Assembly (NCBI GenBank): GCA_010909165.1
Contig: VJWM01000219.1
Span: 246,564-310,563 of the forward strand
Length of the DNA stretch: 64,000 nucleotides
Source: Anthoceros angustus
Taxonomy: Eukaryota; Streptophyta; Anthocerotopsida; Anthocerotales; Anthocerotaceae
Direction of reading: 5' to 3'
Positions 9,866 to 23,159 of this stretch are shown piece after piece; position 1 is the first letter of the stretch, and every line of letters begins with the position of its first letter. The translations under genes were made by a program, and so were the position numbers. The notes below the pieces were generated by a model that was given only the letters and a program-made list of their open reading frames with translations, did not search any database and was not told where the DNA came from.

Positions 9866-12577
9866 TCAGCCTAGGATTTGACTTGGATGCTCAACCAGAA
9901 AACTATGCACTTGTCCCTCCACGTCTGTCCACCAGCTCTGACCCGGCTGCTTCCAGGCCCTGATTCTCATTCGCCTTGCCTGCATCTCATGTGCCTGATC
10001 CCACATCTGGGCACCTGCGTATATGTTGGACATCAACACATGAGCTACGGCATCCTTGTGGTCCACCTTCACTGCTTCATCGAAAGCATGACGTCCCACA
10101 TCCACGTTGCTCCACTTACTACAGGCACTCAGCAGAGTGTGCCAAACTGCAGCATTAGGGGGTATATGCATTGTCCTTACCAGAGCTAGTGCCTCATCCA
10201 ATCGGCGGGCACGGCCCAGGAGGTCCACCATGCATGTGTAGTGCTCCAGCGTGGGAGTGATGCTGTAGTGTCTAGTCATAGCCTCGAAATACTGTGTCCC
10301 CTGCGTCACTAGACCCACATGACTGCATACTGTTAGTACACTGAGGAATGTGATTCCGACTGGCTGTATGCCATCCTCTCTCATTCTTTGGACCAAGTCA
10401 AAGACCGCTTCACTATCTCCTTGACAGGTATAGCCTGCGATCAGTGCACTCCAAGCAACAACATCCCTTTCTGGCATGGCATCAAACACCTGCTGCGCTT
10501 CGACAATGCTCCCAGATTTGCCATACATGTTTATCAAACTGCCGGCTAAACATGCGTCCACTGGAAGCCCTCGTTCTTCAATCTGTGCATGAAGCTGCCT
10601 TCCCGGATGCAGAGCTGCCACATTAGCACACGCCTGCAGGAGGAACATAAATGTCACTGCATTGGACACAGCGATCCCTTCGTCTTGCATGGCACTGTAG
10701 AGACGGAGGGCTTCCTGCTCCATGCCCTGCTGCGAATACCCTGCAATTAGGACAGTCCATGTCACTACATTCTTTTGATCCAGTCCGTCAAACACTCTCC
10801 GGGCATCATCAAGGCTGCCACACTTTGCATACATGTTTACTAAACTGTTGGCTACTAACACATCTGCTTCAAGGCCTTGTTCCCTAATTTTTGCATGAAG
10901 CTGCTTGCCCTTCTCTAAAGCTTGGCTGCCCACACTCGCACATGCCTGCAGGAGGCATGTGCAAGTCACGGAATTGGGTACAGCAATGCCTACTTCTTGC
11001 ATGGCACCGTATAGATGAAGGGCTAACTGCCCCCTGCCCTGCTGGGAATATCCTGAAAGCAGAGCAGTCCACGTCACCACATCTTTGTGATCAAGTCCCT
11101 CAAACACTCTCCAAGCATCCTCCATGCTGCCACATTTCGCGTACATGTTCACCAAACTGCCGGCTACAAGCACATCAGCTTCATGACCCCGTTCTTGAAT
11201 TTGCGAATGAAGCTGCTTCCCCTTCTCCAAGGCAGGGGCGCCCACACTTGCACAAGCCTGCAAAAGGCATACAAATGTCGCAGAATCTGGTGCAGCCACT
11301 CCGTCCTCCTCCATGGCACGGTACAGACGAAGAGCTTCTTGGCCCATGCCGTGCTTGCAGTATCCCGAGATCAGAGCCGTCCACGTGACAGCATCTTTTT
11401 GACCAAGACGATCGAACAGACCCTGAGCATTCTCTAAGCTGCCACACTTTGCATACATGTCTACCAAACTGTTTGCTATGAACACATGCGCTTGAAGTCC
11501 TCGTTCATTGATTTGTGCATGAAGCTGCTTTCCCATCTCCAGAGCCTGGTTGCCTATACTTGCGCATGCCTGCAGGAGGCACACAAAAGTCACAGAATCT
11601 GCAGACACGTCATCTTCCTGCATAGCACTGTACAGACGGAGGGCTTCCTGCCCCATGCCCTGCTGGGAATACCCTGCTATCATAGCATTCCATGTCACCA
11701 CATCCTTTTCACCAATCCCATCAAATACTAGTTGAGCTTCTTCCAAGCTGCCACACTTTGCATACATGTCCACCAAGCTACTGCACACAAACAGATCAGG
11801 CTCAACGCCACTAGCCAAAACATCAGCATGGATCTGTTGCCCACTTTTCAAGTTTAATCCCCTTGCACAAGCCTGGAGGGCCGCCACAAATACGTGGGGA
11901 TCTGGCTCCACACCTGACCGGCGCATCTCTTGATACAGTCGTATGGCCTGCTTGTCTTGCCCGTGTTTAACATGCGCAGATATTATGGAAGCCCACATGA
12001 AGGCATCTCGTTTGGCAACCATGGTGAACACGTCCATCGCATCTTGCAACCTGCCGTGAGAAGCATACATTCGCAGAATGTGGTTGCACAGGAACGTATC
12101 TGACTCATACCCAATTCTCAGAGTGAAAGCATGGACTCGGCGACCCAGAGCAAGGTCCTTCTTCGATACACACTTTTTCAGTACTGTATAAATTAGAGCC
12201 TGGGAAACACAGCAGTCTGCTTGCACTAGAATGCCCAAGACCTCCACGGCCTCAATGAGATGGCCGTCATGACACAGCCTTTTCACGTTCTCAGCCGTGA
12301 CAGCCCTTTCGTATCCTGCTGGCCTGCGAGGGTCAAAATCATCCGGCGAGCTCCAGTTGGCTTTCGTGGCACAACGACCCGTCTGCAAATCCCGAGGACC
12401 ACGCTGCTCATCTACCCAAACTGGCTTGAACGAGAATTCCTGGGTCTCCATTTGCATAACACAGATCACAGGACGCAGCCCCATCCTCCCCCGGCCAGGT
12501 TCACCTTGGCCCCCACTGATAAACCGGCTCCTCGATGGTGCCTCACGCGCAAGGCCCAGATGAACAAGGGAATCCAT
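9866..12577 (-). CDS. PLS-class pentatricopeptide repeat protein (E subgroup)
   Basis: This is a single 903-residue open frame without introns. PPR proteins of this class bind organellar RNA in plastids or mitochondria, mostly for RNA editing. After an N-terminal region of about 110 residues there is a long chain of P, L and S repeats. Five or so consecutive triplets are nearly the same, each with a MYAKCGS block, a KDVVTWTALISGYS-type block and a LLQACAS block. The C-terminus has E1/E2 motifs (LLSACSKWSNVDVGRHAF … VLMSNIYAGAQMW) and the QSWWTDVEGQVHSF start of E+, and ends soon after. A DYW domain is therefore absent, although relics appear downstream. The start is the first ATG of the frame; a targeting peptide is not obvious (MDSLVHLGLAREAPSRSRF is basic and Ser-rich). 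The exact RNA target cannot be inferred. Confidence 0.9.
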   Translation of the reverse strand: MDSLVHLGLAREAPSRSRFISGGQGEPGRGRMGLRPVICVMQMETQEFSFKPVWVDEQRGPRDLQTGRCATKANWSSPDDFDPRRPAGYERAVTAENVKRLCHDGHLIEAVEVLGILVQADCCVSQALIYTVLKKCVSKKDLALGRRVHAFTLRIGYESDTFLCNHILRMYASHGRLQDAMDVFTMVAKRDAFMWASIISAHVKHGQDKQAIRLYQEMRRSGVEPDPHVFVAALQACARGLNLKSGQQIHADVLASGVEPDLFVCSSLVDMYAKCGSLEEAQLVFDGIGEKDVVTWNAMIAGYSQQGMGQEALRLYSAMQEDDVSADSVTFVCLLQACASIGNQALEMGKQLHAQINERGLQAHVFIANSLVDMYAKCGSLENAQGLFDRLGQKDAVTWTALISGYCKHGMGQEALRLYRAMEEDGVAAPDSATFVCLLQACASVGAPALEKGKQLHSQIQERGHEADVLVAGSLVNMYAKCGSMEDAWRVFEGLDHKDVVTWTALLSGYSQQGRGQLALHLYGAMQEVGIAVPNSVTCTCLLQACASVGSQALEKGKQLHAKIREQGLEADVLVANSLVNMYAKCGSLDDARRVFDGLDQKNVVTWTVLIAGYSQQGMEQEALRLYSAMQDEGIAVSNAVTFMFLLQACANVAALHPGRQLHAQIEERGLPVDACLAGSLINMYGKSGSIVEAQQVFDAMPERDVVAWSALIAGYTCQGDSEAVFDLVQRMREDGIQPVGITFLSVLTVCSHVGLVTQGTQYFEAMTRHYSITPTLEHYTCMVDLLGRARRLDEALALVRTMHIPPNAAVWHTLLSACSKWSNVDVGRHAFDEAVKVDHKDAVAHVLMSNIYAGAQMWDQAHEMQARRMRIRAWKQPGQSWWTDVEGQVHSFLVEHPSQILG

Positions 12578-12579
12578 AA

Positions 12580-13250
12580 GCCTGAACGAAAACTGGGATT
12601 CGAGCTGGTTGATGACTTTGAGCAGTTGTCTACAGATTGCTGGGAGGAATGCACTGTAGACATCCTCTCTACGTTTCGCCTGCTACTGTTAGCGTAGGCA
12701 CCGAGGGAGCCGAGGCCCGAGGGCCCTCGTCCAGAGATGACTCTGAAAGGATTTTCCACAAGACTGCACGGATCTGACCCCGTTTTAAAAGCTACAAGGT
12801 TTTCCTACTTCATCTTGATGAAATCATCCAAGAGAGGGATCCGGTTCAATGCAAGAATATGGCACCAGCTATGCAGCTGGAACTGACCTGCGGCAGTCAT
12901 TGTACAAGACTTGGGGCACTTGGGACGTTTTTTTGGTGAACTGGTCGAGTACTTTGGACATTGTCATCGAAGTCCTAGCCGTTGAAATTCTCATTGAAAT
13001 TTCTGCCTCCAATTCAAAATCATTAGGAAAATATCTCAATCTTCGACAAGCTCGTGTTCTCCACTCTGCAGTCTGCCCCTTACCTCAGCAGTCGGACGTT
13101 GTCGACTAGGTACGTGATCTCCGCTTTGACCCGCAATCCTATAGGATAGGTAAAGAGGTCCTGATTAACAAATGTTCCATCTGACTAGAATTGAATCTGA
13201 AGTTCTTTCAGCGCCCGGCAGGTTCTCAAAGAGACAGGAATTCGATGTCC
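12580..13250. other. intergenic region between PPR and TARBP1-like genes
   Basis: This 680-base stretch holds the PPR promoter (the gene reads leftward) and the 3' flank of the TARBP1-like gene. I see no further gene, and short open frames here lack any recognisable family signal. Confidence 0.5.
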
Positions 13251-13255
13251 CAGCT

Positions 13256-16200
13256 CTAGCACTCCACTGGCTTCAGATGCTTCCGAGTATACTCCCACAC
13301 CGCAATGGCTCCACTCACATGCACATTCAACGATCGGATCACGCCCAACTGGGGAATCTCTAAGCAAGAATCTAGGGCTTGAATTATCTCTACTGGAATA
13401 CCTTCTCTTTCTCTTCCCAGAACAAGTACCTGGCAGTAATACCAGCATTAAGAACATGAGCACTGCAAATCTGTTTACGATGACCAGCGGAGCACGCAAA
13501 CTTACTGATTTTCTGGGAAAGCTGTAGGTCTCGATAGAGATGCTGTTTGCCGTCTGCTCTAGTCCCAGGAGAGCAAAGCCCTCTCTCTTCTTCTGCTTAA
13601 GAAAGTCCATGAGGGCGCCTTCTGGGACCTCGAGAATGGGAACCCATTTTTCTGCTGTGACACTGCACATGATAAACGAATTCAGTACGCCATAATGTCA
13701 ATTATCCTTATATACATTGGCTCTGGCCTCGTCCACACCTGATGAGCTGGAACTGCCTATCCAGCGTGACCCGTGCATCAGCTACGACTAAGCTTGCTGC
13801 CTTGAACACCTGCACTACCGCCAACTCTGGTTTACAATTCGAGAAAGAAGCCTGGAAGCACAGAAGAACACATGCTTAAGCCACCACAGAATGAGACCGT
13901 ACTTCGCATGTGCGGGCAAGCCCTGCAAGATTAGGGATCCTTCCCAGGAGTGAAGCGACCACTATCAGCTCCTGCCGGCCACCCCGCATCCTTGAGATTT
14001 CCTGTACTCTGGATTCCATAGTCGACAGCAGTATCTCCTCTTCATGCTCGGCTGCAGTTCACCACAGCAGAATCTGACTTAATTCAGCTCTTTAGACACC
14101 AAAAGAATGCTGTTCATTGATGGCCTGGCTATGGCGTCAAACCTTCTCGTTGTGAACCAAAACCTCCACTGAACCTCAGGGATTCTATTTTCTTCTGGAA
14201 GTCCAAGGGACTCGCACTCGTTTCGGAGTAGGAGATTGCATGGGCCTCGTTTTCTGAACCAGACGAGCTAATTCTTTCTTCTGTAGCTACAGATCCCTTT
14301 TGTTGCTGAAGAGCTTCAGCATTCAACGCAATGGCATCTGCAGCCACAGCATCCCGCAAACTTTCTCTGGCCTCCTATGAGACCACATTCAACTTGTCAT
14401 CAGCAGAATAACTCTTGTAGTTGCATGAAAAACACGATTGGAAGGAGAGGTAGAAAGTAAAGGACTCACGTTCAGAAATTCCGCTACTTTGTCCACGACT
14501 GCAATTGAAACACACTCAAAAGGAGGATCTTCTGGAGTCTGCCAGAAAGTTTCAGGTTACTACTTTGATGCAGCGTTTCCTGCATGTGACGAGCAACCAT
14601 CACCAGGCTCATACCTTTCCACTGTCTGGTTCCCCTCCTCTGCTTGAGAATATGCCACGTGGAGTTCTTGCTGAAGCTGGATCACAATAATCGAGGTACT
14701 TCTCGACAGAAGTACGAATTCTGAATTTGCCAGAATAGGAACGATGTAAATCAAGAGCTCACAGTCTCTGTGAGATGGTGAACCACCCACATAAGCTGTG
14801 CAACAAGAACAGGTTGAGGGACACAGAATATGTACCTTACGCAGTCTGAATTTGCATCCAAGAATGCAGCTATGGATGCCAAAGACTCATTCCCGAATAT
14901 ATCAGGGCCACCTGGGCCTAAGTTAATAGCCTTGAAGTGCGTTATCAGCCGATGTATAAGCACCTGTGTAGATTCAAACCCATTCCACATGTCACTGAGG
15001 TTTATACCACTTCTAATACTTTTTGCACTCACTAGGTGTCTATCTAAACCAGAAAGCTACTTTGAGATAGTAGCTACACTTGTTAACTTGCCTGTGTAAA
15101 ACTTCGTAGATTATGATGATGGCTTGTCATGTATGGCAATATAGCTGGGAATACTTCTTGAAGCAGACTCATTTGAAGTGCTTGAGATTGTGAAAAGATC
15201 AGCACATTTGCTGCCACTAAAACATATGATGACAGAGCCTACTCCATGCACAAGTTAAGGCGATAAGTCCCTTCCGCAAGACGGATGTATTTCAGTTATT
15301 GCTTTCATACACCGTTAACATCAAGGTGAGTACTCATAAACCTGGGTCTTAAGGTTGTAATCTCTGAGAAAGGAAACCAAGTGCTCTCTCACCTGCAACG
15401 CAGGCAAGACAAAGCAGTTAATACCGATCAGCAGTGTTCTTGCAACATCACGACAAGATAATCCTTGCTGCCCAGTGTGCAATGATAGCAGGAAGTCCCT
15501 TTGCTTCCTGAATGCAAGCAGAGAATGGCACCATGGTAATTATAAATAAATCTGCATCCCTCAAAATTCTACAACGCTAACATACCAGATGAGGAAATCG
15601 CAGAAACATTTGAAGCGCAAAACCTTCAATGTACTGGCGCACAGTTGGAAAGTTATTTCTCTGCATACGAGAAACATGAGGCGTGGCTCGCTCGAGCAGA
15701 ATGGCACCATGGAGATGACGCCCACAAACATGATGCGTGTCAGGTCAGGCCACTTACATGTAGACATGTTTCAAGCAACGACATGACGTGCAAAACAACA
15801 TCATCATCGATAAATCTTGAGAGAATGCAAAGCATTTGCCACGCTCGAACTTTCTTGCGATGAATCTGCATAACGCCAGCCTTCAAGTCAATTGAAACCA
15901 GACCGAATAAGACAACTATCTCAATTGGGAGACCATCAATCAGGAAAGTATGGCTCCTTACAGCACTCTTTTTTTTATAAAGCTCCTTCGACAGAATTGG
16001 ATCTTCAACCTTTAAGGCAAAGCAGATATGCGATGAGTTTTCATCAAAGGCCTGGAAATCCTAGATGCTGGTTTAGAACAGAGCATTCAATGGCACTAGC
16101 AGCAAAGCTCAGAATACTCACGACAGCATGCAACAGGGAAACTGTAAACGTACGCCCCAAATCAGCCACCAGTGAACTAGTAGTTGATGTTGTGCCATCC

Positions 16201-19200
16201 CTTGCGTCCTCAACAATTAGAGCAAGCTCATGGAACATGACTGCCACTGATACTCTTACATACATCTCTGAATTTGTGAAGGCCTATCAATTAGCACAGC
16301 AGAACGTAGGCTATGAGCAATACCCAGCTATATGCAGTGTGGTACACAGTTTGAACAGTGTCACTGTGTTGAGACTAGGTGCAAACACTACAAAGAACTA
16401 TGCCCATAGTACAAGAATATTAAGCTTGCATCACAACCTCCAGAAGTTCAGGATCTGAGCTCTGAATTAAAGTACGGTATTCCCTTGCTGCTGCCTGACT
16501 GGCACGTATTTCTCCATCCAATTCCTCGTCCACAGTTTCTGGGAATCGATCCATTGACTCTGAAAGTCAGCTTGTACAAGGAATCAAGTGAACCAAGAAC
16601 GTAGTAAGCAAACTGACCTCCACCATGCAGTGTCAGAAGCAGGATATCACTGATGTAGTAGATCAGAGTCGCTGGAAATCGAAGCCACATTCCAGTCACA
16701 TGTAAGGTAGTCAAACGCATTATGCGTGGGCTCCGCTCACCTTCTTTAAATAACCTGCTTAAAAGCTGAAAGAAAAACGTCAGAAATGTACACATACTTC
16801 AGGAGACTAAGCCTGGGTTATGGGTTTTTGTGATGCACATACCCACTTTAAGGGACCCATTCCCTGATTCTCCCCTCCCCTGTGCATTTCGACGTCGTGA
16901 AAAATTGCTGGATTCAGAATTGTTGATATGAATGCAGAGATGGGTGCAACTTTTCGCTTGTTGCAATCCACTATTGCCGCCCAAGCAGCATTGACTACTG
17001 CCCACACAACCTGCATGGTGAGGAGTGTATAAAGCCAATGAAGAAGGTCAAGAGCCATTAGTTACATACAAGTGCCACCAATCTACCTAGGTCAACGACA
17101 CAGTCTGCGAGGGGAACATATAGCAAGGAGCCAAAGCAGCAGCGAACCTGCAGTCTACTCTGTCCGTGTACAGCTTTGAAAGCCTTTGTGTCATTGAAAA
17201 CACCCCAGACCATAAGCCACCTCATAACCCGGAATAGCGGAAGTAGGTACTCTTCACCAGCGCTCTCCAAGCTTAGGCAGGCAAGAAAGAGTTTTCAGCA
17301 ATCATGAAAGTTCACTGAAAAAAGAAGCTCAAGCTGTCATGCGAGCAAAGAAAGTGAGGTGGATCTCTTTCAGAACTGAGATGCACAACAAGATTCCACA
17401 TAAGGAGAACATTATCAAGATCACAAATGAAACAAGCACGATTTGAAAGAGGTTGTATACCTTTCTATGCCGTCCTTCAAAATGATATGAAGTGTTGAAC
17501 TACTAATTGCAGCACCAGAATAGCTGTCGGGTGGAGCACCTCTTACACAATTGAAAACTGTGCTGCGAGATACTGACAGAAGAGCATCCAGACAACACCA
17601 CTGCAGGAAAACAGAGGAATCAGTGTAAGAATCTTGTGGACCTGACCACCTGACCACAAAAACTTAAGGAGTTTGGAAAAAAAACTGCAGACAAGAGGTG
17701 GTCAAAGGTAGAAAACAAGCACACGATTACATAGTCAAAGGCTGAATCCCACAAATGGAAATCACAATTGCGACTAACTCAAGTCAATCCTGGCCTTCTT
17801 GCAGCTCTTTCAATCCTTCCCTACTAGTAATCTACCTCCTCTTCATCAACCTCCATGACAACAAGAAAAAGCTCATAATCACTCACCTTGAACCGGGCAA
17901 CAACAGCTCGACGACTCCTTGCTAATAACCCTGTTCTCAGAAGATTTTCGACTCCATCAAGGAGAGCCTTGACTAGCTCATCCACCAATATTCCAGGTTG
18001 CGATAGTTCACTTATACAAAACGATTTTTGTGCTTGAATTGCTGCATAACCATGGGACAGTCCCAGAGGAGAGGCAGCTGCAGCTAAGGCACAGCACACA
18101 GATGATAGAGCTTCATATCCACCAAGTATAAGCTCTGCATCAACCTACCAGCAACATAACAGATCTTCAACCAAAAATTGACTTTGCAAAACATTTCAAG
18201 AGCGTGACAAAACCTTACTCATGGCAAGTACACCACACATCAACAAGGACGCAGGAACAAACCTCTGTGTCTATTCTCCTGAAAGTAGCGACTTCCCAGG
18301 CAAAAGACCAAAGAAACCTTTGAACTGACTCAGGAATTGCTCTGTTGACACTTGAATACCAGACACACGAATCAGCAACAGTGGTAATTGCAAGCACCTG
18401 CGAAAGACAGGAGCCATATTGTCATGAACTGAAAGCACTAAACACCGACAACGAGAACACCGAGAATGTTTTATGCACACCGCTTGCAATACGGAAGACG
18501 TCAAGCCTGCTGGCAGCCGTCGCTGGCTGGGTCCACCAAGTTTCCCTGTCACAGATCCTGGTAGAGGAGCCAGAGTGGAGCCGCCATGTTCCCAGAAAAT
18601 AAATGTCGACCTTCTTGCGTAAGCTAGAAGCTCATCCTGTCCAAGTTCCACTACTTTGGAATCATTTCAAATGCGGAGGATAAACACTATCGGAAGGGTT
18701 CTTGAAAGGTTCCCAAAACACCTCATTTGAACTTTTGTTACACATAGACCAAGAGGCGGAGGCCTTACAAAGGTGGACAGCAGGATATTAGCAACTTCCT
18801 CTGCAAATGAGCCGTTGGGGTCATGGCATTCCTGAAGAGATGTGTGTACAATGGCAGCACACGTCCTGTCAACTTTCTCTGACGAATCTTGCTGGCACTC
18901 CCTTACAAGACTCCACAGCAACACCAATATCTTTTCTGGCCGGTGAGTTGCCATGTATGCACGATGGTAGACCTCGGATGCCTGTTTTTCCACATACTGC
19001 CCAGACCAGGGTAACCCTTTAGAAAATTGATGACCACCCAATCAACAGGTGCCACAAAAACACGAGGCCATTACTTGTGAGTGCATGATCTGTAATTGAA
19101 TCTCAAACAACCTGGAACCATCAGTGGTAACCAGCACCGTATTCAAGAAACTGGAGATCAGTGTAGGGAACAACACCTTCACTAGCATCAGCTGTTGAGG

Positions 19201-22200
19201 CTTGGATAGCACACCAACTGAAAGCATCCTGGCCCACCTCTCCCCTTCAGATTTCCATGAGTCAACATCGTCATCACTAAGCACCAGAGAGGCTGGCTTG
19301 TTTGAGCACAAAAATTCCTCAGCCATGGCACAAAGGCCCTCAAACATCCATGTCGAAGGGTTACACCTAACTTCAGTGCCTACATTCTGGGGTTGCAGCC
19401 AAGATAAGAGCATTCCATGCAAAATCCCTGCAAGCAGACAACTCAACTTACGATGTCATCACTATAAGCCCTCGTGCCCTAGTGTCCTTAATCAGTTATC
19501 CGTTGAAGAAACACAGCTACATCATGAAAGGACACACATGTTGAATAATTACCTCCCTGGATTAACAGATCTCGAGGGAATGATGACAAGAAGTAGGCAA
19601 TCCTGCTCACAGGTATGTCGAAAGGTGACACAAGGGAACATGTAGCTCGAAGGAGGTGTCCACAAACTACGTCCATAACCAAAGTTCAAGATCATCAACC
19701 ATCCTACGCAACATCTGCCTTACAACACCTCAATGAATCTATATGAGCTTCAACCTTGAGCTCGATATCTTGGATTGAAGTGGCGTCTGCTTGTGTCAAC
19801 CATGAGCTTTAGACCTTCCATAAGTTCTTGAAGCTGCGGCTCATCACCAAGCTGTATGATCCCACCTTCACATGCCATGGACGATACAGGAACCAACTCC
19901 ATCTGGTAGGTTTCATCCAGAAGGTGGCCTACAGCCACAACTTCAATCCATGAAGCCATTCCCATCAGACCTGCTCGGCATGGAGACTGCAACACAGCAG
20001 CATTGGCCAGGTGGAGCACAAAGCTTTGGCGTTTCCTGCAAGCATGGTGGGACTCAACTGCAGTTCACGATATCTCACTTTGGACAGTCCATGTGACGTT
20101 CACCCACATACCAACAACAAACATATGGCATTCTGCTTGTCCAAACCTGAACTGAAACGTCCTTGTATATGCCCTAAAGAAATTAGCTGCACTTTTAATC
20201 GTGTCTGAGCTATAGAGTCCCTTAGTTCCTGCCAGAAAAGAGCCACAACTTGTTGGCAAATTCAACCAAATCAGGCAGAAAAACAACCCGGGCAGGTCAC
20301 TGAGCCGGATACTTTCGAACATGGACGGTGGTCAGAGAGCATGCAGAGGATCGCCAAATTTTTTTCATCTCACCAAAGTCCTTGTGATGAACCGAATCAT
20401 TCAGTGCCTGAAGCAATGGTCCAAACACAAACTCCTCCTTAACATACGAAAACTCGACTGTACATTCTGGGCTGTTCTTGAAAAATGACTGCAAAACCAA
20501 TTGCCGCACTGGTGCCAGTCTACTCTCAATTTGACGTTCAACATACTGTCACACAGATTAGAAGCCCTGGACTTGCAGAAGAAAAGAGAAGTTGCCACCC
20601 AAGCAAAGCCTGGCTGACATGGAGATGTTAAAAAGCTGCAAAGATAGGAGAAAAACATTATGCACCTTGTGGATTTTTGTGAGCAAATCCTTGCTGCCAC
20701 AGTACTGAGACCCATGAAATGTCAAAACCCACATCAGAAGGCTGAATACGCTGATTGTGCTTTAGAGCCACTTCATGATCCGATGTCTCTGATGCCGACA
20801 ATAACAAGGACATCTTTGGGAGGACAAGGAAAAGCATAAGCGTCTGTCAGAGATAGTTTGTCTGCACTAAGCTAAGTTAAGGAGTGATGACATCCTTGAT
20901 TACCTGCAAATCCCAAGTGGCCTCAACAAGATGAGTGCCATATTCTTCCAGTGTATCGTACAACAGAAGAAATGCCTCCCATTTGCATTTTTTAAGATCT
21001 GTAGAAGCTCCAATCCCCAAAGACATTGCTTCCTTTTGTGCCCACTTCTCTCTTTTGTTCAAAGGCTGCACCCCGGCTGGAGGGTGATTCTTCTTCCCAG
21101 TTGAGGCCTGGTTCTGCTGAGAAGATTGAAGCAGTGTCGTCTGTGACGTCAGCACTGCTGAGAGCGCACGCTTTAAGAGGAACAGAGCTCTCTTCCTTAT
21201 TGATGAATCTGAGTCCACCTAATTCCACCAGACAGAACTCAGCAGCAGTTGAAAAAAGGGAGCTAAACTACTGGGCAGATTGTTGTATCGGAGTGACTTA
21301 CAAGCCCTGACTTTACAAATTCCCAGAAGTGTGGATCATTGCGAGCATCAAACTTTCGCCCACACTTGAAACTCAGAGCCAACTGATCCTCATCCTCCCT
21401 ACCGAGGAGAAAATCAACCAGCTGCGCAATGGTTATATAAGCATCACGGCGTTCAAATACGCCCTGCGAAAGCAAAGATTTGCAAGCAAACCAAACTTCC
21501 TCGACAGCACATTGCCTACAGAAGAACCAATATTTCAGTGAGCTTCCAACAAAGGTAACTAGCGTAATGAAGAACTACAAAGCTGAAACGCTTCATCAGG
21601 TTCCAGCCAGGTCTGACAACTGATCTTAACAGCAGGTTTTCGAGAAGATAAACAGTATCACAGGCCAACATGAACCCTGGTCCTTCCGTCTATTGATGCT
21701 AGCAAAGGAATTGCCTTTGAAGTTGATGGACATACCCTGAATCCTCAGATTCGGAAGACCTAGCAGGTCGACAGCAGTCCCTAGGCACTTTTAGCAAGGC
21801 AGGAAGCAGTGAAAGAGAAGCACACTGCCGGAGAGATCCACTTGAGGTTTGAGAGAGCATTGCAATGGCGACTGGAAAGAAACCGCAAAAAAGAGCCTTG
21901 CAGAAGTGCCTAGCCATCAGACACTCCTCTTTTTGTCCATCTGTACAATCCTCGCCCCTCAAAAGTTCTGAAGCAGTATCTGACAGGGTAGCCAGCAACT
22001 GGCATGCAACTGGAACAGTGAACAGCTTGTTGTTTACATCAAGCAAGTCATTGTGAGCAGTTACATTTGATACACGTGCAACGGTGGTGGTTTCCAAGCC
22101 CCCCGTCCCTGAGATCCCATGGTTGAGAGACAAAAGGCAGAGAGGAACTACAGACTCCTGGATATAACTCCAGGCATTCCTCGTTGAAACTGCTTCAGCC

Positions 22201-23132
22201 AACATACTTACAACCTGCAGAGAAACAATCAGAGAATCTGATAAGAGAAAAAAAACCTACACTGTGACAGCAGGCAGTTTAGTGCTGCACACCTCAGCCT
22301 GCAGAAGAGACAAGTTCAGACTTGTGTTTTGCAACAGTGGTATCCACCAGGTAAAAAGAACCCGAGCTAAATCACTCGGTGCGCTTTCTGCAGCAGAGCG
22401 AGTTTTTGGGTAAAAGGTTGAATTATGATTTGGCATGATTCTCATTTTCTGCAAGAACTACAGAAGCCAATTAAACATGCACGAAAGAGCATAGGAAAAT
22501 GCTATTTTGGAACTGTGAATGAACCAGGATGTTTGAGAAGATGCATCTGTGCAGCCATGTATCTCTTTGCCAGCTCCTCGTGGGCCTCAACTTGCACAGG
22601 CTGACAAACAGCACAACACGATCAGCACCACAGTTGACTATGTATGGCTCCGAAGTGCTTTGTTTTGTCCTGTTATGATTCAAACCGTATGCAAAGTTCA
22701 ACAGCAATGATACATTGTTGGCCTGCTGGACAGTGTAGAGTCGTCGTGAAACCCATGAAATCAAGAAGAAATTCAGGCGACCCGGTTCATAGATCCAGAC
22801 ACGAAAAACATTGACCAGTGTTCCACAATTGCAAAACATTTCAAAAGCACAAGCATCGAATATCTTGAGAATGACTGTTCCAGAAACTGCACCCAGTACA
22901 AAAGGTCAGTCGAGCTGGCATAAGAGTGTCCACCAACCTCGATGGGCTGCTTAAAGGGCGCGTTGTCGAGGAGCTGTATGAGAAGCAGCGACGGACTGCA
23001 GCCGCTGGTGGCCTGCATGAGTGCGTCCAACAAACTCGGCACGCCATTTGCAGGCATTGTGGGAAGAACTTGCAGGACAGCAGCTGCGACTGCAGCTGCT
23101 GGAGTTGAGGAGGACGCAGACGCATACGCCAT
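13256..23132 (-). CDS. TARBP1: TARBP1/Trm3-type tRNA (guanosine-2'-O)-methyltransferase, many exons
   Basis: This very large minus-strand gene is the plant counterpart of yeast Trm3 and human TARBP1, which 2'-O-methylates G18 of tRNAs using SAM. The start is the ATG at 23132 (MAYASASSS…); the next block, PSLLDALMQ … [11 protein letters not shown], resembles the Arabidopsis At4g17610 N-terminus as I recall it. Helical-repeat exons follow, for example near 22.2-21.7 kb, 21.5-21.3 kb ([19 protein letters not shown]), 21.2-20.9 kb ([31 protein letters not shown]), 20.5-20.3 kb, 19.4-19.1 kb, 18.1-17.8 kb, 17.3 kb, 16.3 kb and 15.9 kb ([16 protein letters not shown]). The SpoU domain closes the gene: [24 protein letters not shown] (about 13.9-14.0 kb), [10 protein letters not shown] … LLGLEQTA, then after an intron (TCA|GTAAGT … CTGCCAG|GTA) [11 protein letters not shown] and [15 protein letters not shown], stopping with TAG at 13256-13258. 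All three SpoU motifs are present. Not every exon border was resolved, so full intactness is unproven. Confidence 0.85.
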
Positions 23133-23159
23133 GACATCAATGTTGGTCAACGACGACTC

